A stretch of DNA of 64,000 nucleotides from positions 1,364,001 through 1,428,000 of the forward strand of contig NZ_CP154878.1 in assembly GCF_039955095.1 (NCBI RefSeq), read 5' to 3'. The notes beneath the pieces were generated by a model that was not told where the DNA came from, did no database searches, and worked only from the letters and a program-made list of their open reading frames with translations. The position numbers and the translations under genes were made by a program. Positions 29,895 to 39,300 of the stretch are shown piece by piece (position 1 is the stretch's first letter; every line of letters starts with the position of its first letter). This DNA is from Limosilactobacillus sp. WILCCON 0051 (GTDB lineage Bacteria > Bacillota > Bacilli > Lactobacillales > Lactobacillaceae).

Positions 29895-30791
29895 TTAAGC
29901 GGCCAACTGTTGATTGCGATATTCAACTGGACTCAGACCGTCTGTTTTTAAAGAGATACGAATATTGTTGAAGAACATAATATAGCCGTTTACCAGGCGC
30001 TTGAATTCCTCGATGTCACGAACAAGGGGACGGCCATTGAGCAGTTCAGTCTTTAGAAGATGGAAGAAGCTTTCTACTGGCGCGTTATCGAGGCAGTTAG
30101 CCTTCCGCGACATGCTTTGGGTAAAGTGATGATCGGCTAGTTTTTGGGTATAGTAAGGCAGCTGGTAATGCCACCCTTGGTCAGAATGAATGATCGGCCG
30201 GGCATTATCAGGCAGGTTTTGCAATAATTCATCAAGCGTATCAGTGATTAGTTTACGATTTGGATGGTCGCTGATCTGACAGGCCAGTACTTCTTTGGTG
30301 CCCTCATCAACCATTACTGAAATATAAACTTTTTGTTGATTAGCCAGTTGGGTCTGCGTGATATCGGTGTGAATGACTTTATAAGGCTGGGTTTCATCAA
30401 ACTTTTGCTTAAGCAGGTTCTTGGCGGTTTTTCCAACGGTTCCGCGATATGAGGAATACTTGCCGTTGCGATTCTGATTATAGATTGCGACTTGAACCTT
30501 CAACTGAGCCATTAGTTTACGGATGGTTTCGCCAGCTAAATGAGCGTTACGCTGATCCAGTTTCTTCTGAATGCGCCGATAGCCAGCGGTATAGCGATCG
30601 CGGACAACGTAGCTTTGGGCGATTTCCATTATTAGTTTTTTGACGTTGACGTATTTATCATATGGATTTTTCATACGTTCGCATTCATCGTAATAAGATG
30701 AGCGCTTCAGATCGATTCGTGCTAACAGATCGCCAATCTTATAACGCCGCTCTTTGGGAAGTGTTTTTTGATATGCTCTGATCTCGGTCAC
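29895..30791 (-). CDS. IS3-family transposase OrfB (DDE integrase domain)
   Basis: 298 residues. The catalytic triad is visible: Asp in HTDITQTQ, Asp in IHSDQGWHYQ and Glu in APVESFFHLLKTE, the rve integrase core. An N-terminal HTH_21-like segment (IDLKRSSYYDECERM) precedes it. The frame begins at GTG 30791, which shares one base with the orfA stop (TAGTG). The product may be made alone or as an OrfAB fusion by -1 frameshifting; I see only a short GAAAATAG near the junction, not a strong slippery site. It appears intact. Confidence 0.9.
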   Translation of the reverse strand: MTEIRAYQKTLPKERRYKIGDLLARIDLKRSSYYDECERMKNPYDKYVNVKKLIMEIAQSYVVRDRYTAGYRRIQKKLDQRNAHLAGETIRKLMAQLKVQVAIYNQNRNGKYSSYRGTVGKTAKNLLKQKFDETQPYKVIHTDITQTQLANQQKVYISVMVDEGTKEVLACQISDHPNRKLITDTLDELLQNLPDNARPIIHSDQGWHYQLPYYTQKLADHHFTQSMSRKANCLDNAPVESFFHLLKTELLNGRPLVRDIEEFKRLVNGYIMFFNNIRISLKTDGLSPVEYRNQQLAA

Positions 30792-31348
30792 TATTTTCGT
30801 TTTGGCTTTGACGCTGAGGCCTTGACCAGAGCTTGGACTTTTTTTGCGATGTCACGATCCATTCTGGCGTAGTAGAGCTCCTTCTTGGTTTTATCAAGTT
30901 CGGCTCTTAAGCGGGCGATTTCAGCCGCCATTTCATGCTTATTACGATCTTCCTTCGTCAGTTGTTGTGTTTCTTTTTGCTTATGCTCCATGGTTTTCGC
31001 TGCCTTCTCTTTCTGAGATGCCAAGGCTTCGTTGCCGTATCTTTGAGCCGTGTTTTTCCAGGAGCTGACCTGAGTAGGACGTACATCAAATCTTGCGGCA
31101 ACTTGTTCCAAGGTTTCCTCATGAGTTTGATAGTAGTCTACCACATCTTCTTTGAACTTCTGACTGAATTTTCGTTTGTTGGGTTGGGTAATGATCTTTC
31201 CTCGAAGCCGATAGTTGCGGATCCACTCGCCAACCCGACGAGGATCAATGTCATATTGCCTGCTTAATTCGCTAATACTGATATCATTTTTGCGTTCAAG
31301 GTATTCATGAACGATTTTGCTTTTTAACTCTGGACTGTATATATTCAT
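30791..31348 (-). CDS. IS3-family transposase OrfA (helix-turn-helix)
   Basis: 185 residues with two helix-turn-helix units (ISELSRQYDIDPRRVGEWI and LEQVAARFDVRPTQVSSW) followed by a coiled-coil leucine zipper-like segment (AAEIARLRAELDKTKKELYYAR). This is the layout of long IS150-group OrfA proteins. It binds the terminal repeats and dimerises with OrfB or OrfAB. Confidence 0.88.
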   Translation of the reverse strand: MNIYSPELKSKIVHEYLERKNDISISELSRQYDIDPRRVGEWIRNYRLRGKIITQPNKRKFSQKFKEDVVDYYQTHEETLEQVAARFDVRPTQVSSWKNTAQRYGNEALASQKEKAAKTMEHKQKETQQLTKEDRNKHEMAAEIARLRAELDKTKKELYYARMDRDIAKKVQALVKASASKPKRK

Positions 31349-31770
31349 AAAATATCACCTGCAATTACTAAACTCTTTGTCCGGTAATTGTAGTCCACTT
31401 CAATCCCTAACTCGATATACACTGACTTTTACCTACTATGCAGTCGATTTTCGAAAAAAGTAGGTAATGAGATTTTGTCGGCTGTCATTATGCAGAAATT
31501 TTTGCATAATTGTTGCTGATGAGGTTGCTTATGACGCTAATTAGTCCTGGATTATTGCGAGGACGTTTGGCGCGGTGAGCAAATATCGCTGGTGGATGAT
31601 GCACTTCAATCGTCAGCCGCATCAATGAAAGTTTTCGACTGTTATCAGACATTACTGGCAGCCGAAAATTCCTCCTCAGTTGCCATCACTCAAATTGCCT
31701 TGATCATTACTGGTGGCTAAGATCTTTTACTGCCCATCGAATCATTATCGACATCGCCAGATCAGCTATA

Positions 31771-31808
31771 ATAAAAGCCCCGCAACCACTTTGGCTGTGA
31801 GGCTTCAC
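31771..31808 (-). terminator. Terminator of the acetyltransferase gene
   Basis: On the minus strand AAGCCTCACAGCCA pairs with TGGTTGCGGGGCTT, followed by TTATTA. Confidence 0.6.
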
Positions 31809-31809
31809 T

Positions 31810-32334
31810 TTACAGATTCAATTCAAATGCCCAGCGTAATGGATCATTGGGCTCATCTAAAATATTGATGTGACCGCGTCTGATAAAGCCATTGCTAGTC
31901 GCGACGTGCTGCATTGGCTGGTTCAGATCATGCGTATCAACACGGAAGTTATGGATTCCCTGCTCATTTAAAATTGAAATCAGGCTGCTCATAAAATATT
32001 TGGCTAAATGCTGTCCCCGGTAATCCTGGCTTAATGCCAAGCGATGAATGGTTGCGTATGGCTCGGTATTATTTTGCCAAGCACCATCAATCTCTTGATA
32101 GTTTGGATCATCACCAATAATTGCCGCCGCATAACCCGCAACCTGGCCATTGACTTTCAGCACCCAAGCTGATTGATTGGCTAAGTCTTGAGCAACTGTA
32201 TCGGTATTCGGATATCCCGCCTGCCACTGCGGACTGCCGGAAGCCTTTAAGAACGCCTTGGCTTGATCAAAAATTGCCCCGATTGCTGGAATATCAGCTT
32301 GCATGGCGCGAGTAACATAAATAAGACCCATCAT
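31810..32334 (-). CDS. GNAT family N-acetyltransferase
   Basis: 174 residues from ATG 32334, which has GAGGAAAA upstream; another ATG three bases on is equally possible. The GNAT acetyl-CoA site is visible as LALSQDYRGQHLAKYFMSSL, with the R-G-Q-H-L variant of motif A, and the C-terminal GFIRRGHI. The substrate is unknown. It is 57 bases downstream of the serine recombinase gene on the same strand, but no common function is evident. Confidence 0.82.
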   Translation of the reverse strand: MMGLIYVTRAMQADIPAIGAIFDQAKAFLKASGSPQWQAGYPNTDTVAQDLANQSAWVLKVNGQVAGYAAAIIGDDPNYQEIDGAWQNNTEPYATIHRLALSQDYRGQHLAKYFMSSLISILNEQGIHNFRVDTHDLNQPMQHVATSNGFIRRGHINILDEPNDPLRWAFELNL

Positions 32335-32391
32335 TTTTCCTCTTTTCAAATACATCTAAACTTTTAGATAAGCTTAGCACGAATAATTAGA

Positions 32392-32997
32392 TTAAGGACG
32401 ACCATTTTCTTTCAACTTTTCATGCTCCATTGCCTCAACCGACTTGAGCAGAGCAAAGCGTCGCCGTAAAGTCGAAATACTGATTCCAGTACGCATTGAA
32501 AGTTCACGGTAGGTCAGTCCTTTTTGATAGAGCTGATATGCCTGCCGAATTTTTTCGTCCGAGTAAATTTTTGGTCGGCCTTCACGATATTTCGGATTAT
32601 GACGTCGAGCATATGACTTGCCTTCTTGAGTTCTGATAACGATCATGTCGCGCTCAAACTGGGCAAATGCCGAAAACACGGTAAAAATCAGGCGACCAAC
32701 TGGCGTATCGTCAATCGTGCCCATATTCAAAATATTGATCTTTACCTGATTTTCAAACAATTGCTGAATCACTTGCAGAGCTTCACCCGTATTACGCGCA
32801 AATCGATCCAGCTTAGTGACGATAATTACGTCATTTGGCTGAACGATTGCCAACAAGCGAGCAAATTCTGGTCGTTTGGTAGTCGTTCCCGTATATTTTT
32901 CCTGGAATATTTCGTCAACTCCAACCTGTTTCAACAGTTGCAGCTGTGTCGATAAACTCTGGCTTTCCGTGCTTACTCGCGCATATCCGTACTTCAT
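32392..32997 (-). CDS. Serine recombinase (resolvase/invertase family)
   Basis: 201 residues. The N-terminal catalytic domain has the nucleophile Ser in YARVSTESQ, the KLDRFARNT motif and the GRLIFTVFSAFAQFERDMI helix E. A C-terminal HTH_7 DNA-binding domain follows (TYRELSMRTGISISTLRRR). This size is that of small site-specific invertases or resolvases of mobile elements. No transposase or plasmid genes are beside it. It sits between large variable surface-protein genes, which makes promoter inversion a possibility, though unproven. Confidence 0.9.
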   Translation of the reverse strand: MKYGYARVSTESQSLSTQLQLLKQVGVDEIFQEKYTGTTTKRPEFARLLAIVQPNDVIIVTKLDRFARNTGEALQVIQQLFENQVKINILNMGTIDDTPVGRLIFTVFSAFAQFERDMIVIRTQEGKSYARRHNPKYREGRPKIYSDEKIRQAYQLYQKGLTYRELSMRTGISISTLRRRFALLKSVEAMEHEKLKENGRP

Positions 32998-33000
32998 GTT

Positions 33001-33039
33001 CTAAACACCACACCAAGACAATTTAAGTATCAAAAGCAT
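33001..33039 (-). CDS. 12-codon leader ORF coupled to the recombinase gene
   Basis: A strong Shine-Dalgarno (AAAGGAGATCC, complement of 33047-33057) precedes an ATG at 33039. The 12-codon frame ends in TAG, followed by AAC and the recombinase ATG. The recombinase start itself has no good binding site, so translation is probably coupled through this leader. No amino acid bias is obvious. Confidence 0.4.
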   Translation of the reverse strand: MLLILKLSWCGV

Positions 33040-33116
33040 GCGTGTGGGATCTCCTTTCTTTAAACAGTTATTACCTTTTCTGGTATCTTGCCTTTTCAAA
33101 ACTTTTGATTGCAACA

Positions 33117-33177
33117 AAACCGTTCTATTGTAGCAAATGATTTCTTTTTATAAACACTTTTTCCATAAAATGAACGG
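33117..33177. promoter_or_regulatory. Inverted repeat AACCGTTC/GAACGGTT in the recombinase promoter region
   Basis: The two arms (33118-33127 and 33167-33176) lie about 40 bases apart and enclose a TACAAT -10 candidate on the minus strand. This is the usual place for a recombinase operator or res-like site. The rest of 33040-33262 shows AT-rich sequence without genes. Confidence 0.3.
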
Positions 33178-33262
33178 TTATTTTTAACGAATGATCATTT
33201 TAGAACGATATTACATTATATAGATACATTTATAAATCATTAGTATATTTTTGATAAAAAAG

Positions 33263-33309
33263 ACAAAAAGGCCCAACCTTTGAAAAATCAAAGGATGAGT
33301 CTTTTTTAT
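33263..33309. terminator. Terminator of adhesin 1, bidirectional in form
   Basis: AAAAAGGCCCAACCTTTG pairs with CAAAGGATGAGTCTTTTTT around an AAAAAT loop. T runs occur in both directions. Confidence 0.75.
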
Positions 33310-33338
33310 CGTTGATGAATCTGTTCTTATTTCTTCAT

Positions 33339-36300
33339 CTAGTTTTCGTGACGCTTCTTCTTAGAGCCAAAGCCCAGGCCAAGACCGGCTGCAAACATTG
33401 CTCCTGCTAAGCCCAGTGCGCCCTTTTCGTTGTTGGCGTTACCAGTCTGTGGCAGCTGTTGAGCACCAGCGTTGTTTTGGGTTTGACCTGACTGACCGTT
33501 TTGAGCAGCTTGACCAGTCGTTGAACCACCATTAGAAGCATTGCCGCCTTGGTCTGCTGCCTTGCCGGAATCAAGCTTCTTGTAGGTGATGTTGATCGTC
33601 GTGTCTTGGTCATTTGGCGTGACCGTAATTTCTGGAACTGATGCAGATGGCACGTATCCAGGAATGTTTGGTACGTCAACGCTTTCCAAAACGACATTCT
33701 TTGACCATGGCCCATACGTTACTTCACCGGTAACCTCATCAACCGTAGCACTCCGCGTAAATTCAGCCTTCTGCGTGATCGTTTGCGTCTTGCCATCTGG
33801 CGTCGTGATGTTGATCGTCCGCGTAATCGTCTTGTTCAGATCATCCTTGGCAACGCCGCTTGGGTAATTCTTACCAGGGTTGTCTGGCAATACATCAGCT
33901 GGCGTCTTTGGATTGTCTGGCGTAACGATTGTCGTAGCATGCGTGAAGTAGTACTTGAAGTATTGATGAACTTCAGAATTCTTATCGTAGGTCGTACCAG
34001 CGACAAAGACATTATTGTTAGCATTGTCCTTGTCAAAGACGTAACCCTGCTTTTCGAGTTCCTTGACGACTTCATTTGGATCCTTGGTAAAGCTGATCGT
34101 TTCATCAGTCTTGCCAGTTGCGAATTCACGCGTGTTGCTGATTTCCTTGCCCGTTGTTTCATCATAGAAGATGGCTTGAGCTTCTTGAGGATCCCCAACA
34201 TAAACGACCGTCTTGACAATGTCTTTTGAATCTGGCGTAACGGTGAATTCGTTAATTTGCTGATGGTTTGGCGTGTAGCCTTCAACCACTGGACTAGTTA
34301 CAGCTGCAAACGTCTTGCTGTCAGCCTGCTTGCCGTCAAGCGTCCATGGATCGTAGGAAACAACCTTGCCGGTAACGTTATCGGTCGTGTAGCCACGCTT
34401 GAAGGTTACTGCTGCCGTGTAGTCTGGCTGAACAGTCTGGTTGTTTTCGTCAACGTAGTGAATCGTTTCCGTAACCGTCTTTTGATCCGCATTTTCGTCG
34501 GTTGCGCTCGTGTGCGTCGTGCCATGCTTGAAGTGAACTTCATAGGTTGGCGTGCCGACACCAAACTTAGTACCTGGCTTGAAGCCGTCCGATACCAGAA
34601 CGTAGCCGTCGCCTTCGAACTTCTTGATGCCTTCAGCCGTGCTGTAAGGAATCGTTTCATCCGTGTAGCCGTGCAGATCGTCTTGACGCAGCGTCTTGCC
34701 GGTCGTGTCATCAATGTATTGAACGTGAACCTTTTGCGCGTCCGCCGTGTAGACAACCGTGAGCGTTGGACCCTGTTCGGCATCGCTGTTGGAACTGCGC
34801 TTTACTACCGTTTCGCTTGGCGTGTAGCCGGCAATCGTTGGTGAAGTCAGAGCCTTGTAGCTTTGGCTGGCTTCGTTCCACTTGCCCCAGGCTACAATGC
34901 CAGTAACGTCGTCCAGGACACCGTTCCGCGTAAACGTTACCTGAGCCGTCTGATCTTCAGCCGCCGTGGTGCCATCTGCGTACTTGTAGTGAACCGTTTC
35001 CGTCAGCGTCTTCGTACCCTTCGTACCGTCAGCCGAGGAGTGGTTTGGATCAACGTTTTCACGATGGTGCTTGAAGACTACCGTGTAGTTTTGATCGTTG
35101 GCATCATCGTTGTCGAACTTCTCACCAGCCGGGAAGTTGTCCTTGAACAGTTCATAGCCTTGATCTTCGTACTTCTTGATCGTGGCAGCCGTGCTGTAAG
35201 GAATCGTTTCATCCGTGTAGCCGTCCAAGTCATCCTGACGCAGCAGCTGGTCGGTTTCGCCATCAATGTATTGAACGTGAACCTTTTGCGCGTCCGCCGT
35301 GTAGATGACCGTGAGCGTTGGACCCTGTTCGGCATCGCTGTTGGAACTGCGCTTTACTACCGTTTCGCTTGGCGTGTAACCGGCAATCGTTGGCGAAGTC
35401 AAGGCCTTGTAGCTTTGGCTGGCTTCGTTCCACTTGCCCCAAGCGACGATGCCAGTAACGTCGTCCAGGACACCGTTCCGCGTAAACGTTACTTGAGCCG
35501 TCTGATCTTCAGCCGCCGTGGTGCCATTAGCGTACTTGTAGTGAACCGTTTCCGTCAGCGTCTTCGTACCCTTCGTACCGTCAGCCGAGGAGTGGTTTGG
35601 ATCAACGTTTTCACGATGGTGCTTGAAGACTACCGTGTAGTTTTGATCGTTGGCATCATCGTTGTCGAACTTCTCACCAGCCGGGAAGTTGTCCTTGAAC
35701 AGTTCATAGCCTTGATCTTCGTACTTCTTGATCGTGGCAGCCGTGCTGTAAGGAATCGTTTCATTAGTGTGACCATCAACTGTGTCCGGTTCCTGCAAGT
35801 CTTTACCAGTCTCGCCATCAATGTACTCGATTACGGCACGTTGGGCATCGGCACTGTACTTAACGACATAGGTAACATCACTGTCGCCGGCATGGTAGGT
35901 AACGGCTGGAATCTCGCTGGTATCAGCAGTATAGCCCTTAAGATCTGGACTGGTTACGGCACTGGTTTGTTGACCGGCAACCGTTGACCAGTCTGGCCAG
36001 GTTACTTTCCTAGTAACGAGATCCTTGTCACCTGTACGCTTGAACGTCAAGGTTTGAACATTGTCTGCTAATCCCGTTGCCGTACCATCAGCGTATTCGT
36101 ACTTGATTGTCTGCGTAACCGTCGTTTGACCATTTTGTGAATCTTGGTCTGGCGTTACTGCTGCATGGCCGTGCTTCAGGTAGTACTTGAAGTATTGGTG
36201 AACTTCAGAATTCTTGTCGTAGGCCGTTCCAGCGACAAAGACATTGTTGTTGGCGTTGTCCTTGTCAAAGACATAGCCCTTAGCTTCCAGTTCCTTGACG

Positions 36301-39300
36301 ACTTCATTTGGATCCTTGGCAAAGCTGATCGTTTCATCAGTCTTGCCAGTTGCAATTTCACGCGTGTTGTCAATTTCCTTACCCGCCGTCTCATCATAGA
36401 AGATAGCTTGGGCTTCTTGGGCATTTCCAACATAAACCACCGTCTTGACGACATCTTTTGAATCTGGCGTAACAGTGATTTCATCAATCTGCGAATGGTT
36501 TGGCGTGTAGCCTTCAATTGCAGGACTCTTTACAACACCGAACTTCTTGCTGGATACCGTCCATGGATCGTAGGAAACAACCTTACCAGTGACGTTATCG
36601 GTCGTGTAGCCACGCTTAAAGTCAACTGCTGACGTGTAATCTGGCTTAGCGGTTTGATTGTTTTCGTAAACATAGTGAATTGTTTCCGTAACAATCTTTT
36701 GTTCAGCATTCTTATCAGTTGCATCGGTGTGCGTCGTGCCATGCTCCAAGTAGATCGTAAACTCTTGCGGCTTAGCGTCATCATTGTCATACACTGCATT
36801 AGCTGGGAAACTCAGCTTAGTTTTTTCTTCATCCAGAACGTAACCCTGATTTTTCAGTTCAGCCAGCGTCTGGTCTGCTTTCGTTCGATCAACCTTTTCA
36901 CCAGTCTTGCCAGTCAGATGAATCGTTTGGTTATCCAACAGCTTGCGGCCTGTCTCATCATAGAAGTTGATGGCGGCTTCTTGAGAATCAGCCGTGTAGT
37001 TAACCGTCTTTACGATGTTTTCAGAATCTGGCGTTACCGTTGTGGCATCTACTTGGGCCACGTCAGCCGTGTAGCCAGCAATTGCCGGACTCTTAACAGC
37101 ATCAAACGTCTTGTTATCAGCCTGCTTACCATCAACCGTCCAAGGATCATAGGAAACAATCTTATGCGTAACGTTGTCAGTCGTGTAGCCGCGTTTGAAG
37201 GTTACTGAATCAGTATGATCTTCAGCTGCCGTGCTGCCAGCTTTGATACCATCTTTGTAAACATAATGAATCGTTTCCGTAACCGTCTTTTGATTGGCTT
37301 TTTCATCAGTTGCGCTTGTGTGCGTCGTGCCATGCTCCAAGTAGATCGTAAACTCTTGTGGCTTAGCATCATCATTGTCGTATGCCACATCGGCTGGGAA
37401 TCCCAGTTTAGTGTTATCTTCATCCAGAACGTAGCCTTGCTTTTCAAGTTCAGCCAGCGTCTTGTCCGCTTGCGTCCGATCAACCTTTTCACCAGTCTTG
37501 CCAGTCAGATGAACCGTTTGCTTATCCAGCAACTTGTGGTCTGTCTCGTCATAGAAGTTGATGGCAGCTTCTTGAGCATCAGCCTGGTACGTAACGTTAA
37601 CCGTTTCATTAACCGGCTTGTCGTCCTTAAATGCTGGCGTCTTTTGAACAACCTTAGTACCTGCTGCACCGTCAATCAGCGTCGTGTAGCCTTTTTGAGG
37701 TGTTGGCGTATATTCTTCCCAAGCTGAGGCACCATCTGCTTGCCATTGACCGTAAGTAATATGCCCGTTAACCAGGTCTTTCGTGGCAGTCCGCTTGTAG
37801 TTGACTTCCTGCTTTACAGAATTAGTCTTGCCATCTGGCGTTGTAACGTTGATGGTCCGGGTTGCCGTCGTCTTAGCCTCTTTATCAGTATCAGAAACAT
37901 CCTGGGTGTCATGCTTCAAGTAGATCGTAAACTCTTGTGGTACAGCATCATCATTGTCATATGCTACATCGGTTGGGAAGCCCAGCTTAGTGTTTTCCTT
38001 ATCCAGAACGTAACCCTGCTTTTCAAGTTCAGTCAACGTCTTGTCCGCTTGCGTCCGATCAACCTTTTCACCAGTCTTGCCAGTCAGATGAATCGTTTGG
38101 TCATCCAGTTGCTTTTGGTCTGTCTCGTCATAGAAGTTGATGGCAGCTTCTTGCGTGTCAGCTACATAAACAACATTAATGTCCTTACTCAGGTCGCTGA
38201 CGTAATCTGCAGGGTTAAACGTGTAGTTCGTAACCGTCTTGCCATTGATCGTTGGCGTAAAGCCGGGCACTTTTAGAATTGTGACGTTGCCCGCCTTGGT
38301 TGAGTCGTTTTCATCGTTTGGATACTGCGTGGTCGTCTTGTCCTCAGCTGGAAAGGCCTTGGAATCAGAATCAATAATCAGATTGCCAAGTTTTTCATAG
38401 ACATACTGAATGTTGATCGTTTGCGGAATGTAGATGCTGTGAATAGTAACTGATTTATAGAAATCATAGTCAACTTTCTTTGATTGACCTGGAGCAAGAT
38501 CAAACTCTTTTACTGTTTGCCAACCACCCAAAAAATAATGGTATTTCACAACAACATGCATCAAGCCAGTCTTGGTATCAGTTTCGGTAAAAGTGGCTTT
38601 AAGCCCATCATGCCAATTTTTAGTGTAGGTTGCACCTTGCTTGCCAAATGGCGACATGTAGCCATTGGCATTTGATGGCTCTTTGGCAAAATAGCCCCCG
38701 AGTACCTTACCGCCCTGTGTCGTATAGATTTGACCATCCAACCCTTTTTGAACGATTGAGTCGCTGATCGTCTTGTCCTTGCTATCAACATAAGTCGTCG
38801 TCTGTGTTTCGACTTGCGGAATCATGAAACTAATGCTGCCATAGTTTCCATTATCCTCGCCTGCATTAGGATCAAAAACGTTGAACTTTGACTTCCAAGT
38901 ACCATCAGAGGAAACAAACACCCCTGACTGACCATCATTGTAAACTGTGCCAAAGTCTCCCTCGTCATCAGTAGCTACTTCTGTTGATTTATTTTTATCA
39001 ACTGTGTACTGATCTAAAACATTGTTATTGCGGCCCAACAAGAAGACATAAACCTTGCCATCGCCATTTCGATCAGTTGAAAGAACCAGGTTATACTCAC
39101 CATCCGAGCTTTGTGCCCACCAGTAGGTATAGTGACTGGCATCTGTGTCCTGATACATCCCGGCTGGATAAGTTGGATCAGTAACCGTAAATCCGGCTGG
39201 GGCCTGCTGATTGGCAGCTTGTTGAACGACTTGAGCACTCAAAATATTGGCTGCTTGGCTTTCGTTGGCATTAGCGGCTGACGTTGGCAACTGCGCCGTT

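Larger units (their letters stand above)
29859..31402 (-). mobile_element. IS3-family (IS150-like) insertion sequence, 1544 bp
   Basis: The left end reads TGAAGTG...CCGGACAAA and the right end, on the other strand, TGAAGTGG...CCGGACAAAG; these are imperfect terminal inverted repeats beginning with TG. ATC is duplicated on both sides (29856-29858 and 31403-31405), a 3-bp target repeat as usual for this group. The element carries orfA and orfB on the minus strand, both uninterrupted. The empty-site structure is known from copy A of the repeat element. Confidence 0.88.
29616..31510. repeat. Structured repeat element, copy B, split by an IS element
   Basis: Homologous to 8966-9312. The hairpins are at 29664-29702, 29727-29763, 29810-29846 and, after the insertion, 31429-31467, followed by an ATTATGCA...TGCATAAT palindrome. 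Without the IS and one target repeat it is about 350 bases. At the insertion point the original sequence was TTAGGGATCCCTAA, a perfect palindrome. Copy A has TTAGGTGTACCTAA there, so the pair G-C replaces T-A. Around it, 31511-31770 holds nothing I recognise. Confidence 0.75.

Noticed and set aside
34863..35987. A 374-codon plus-strand frame inside adhesin 1
   Set aside because: It is a shadow of the repeated adhesin codons; the repeats copy the same antisense frame. There is no start signal and no recognisable domain.
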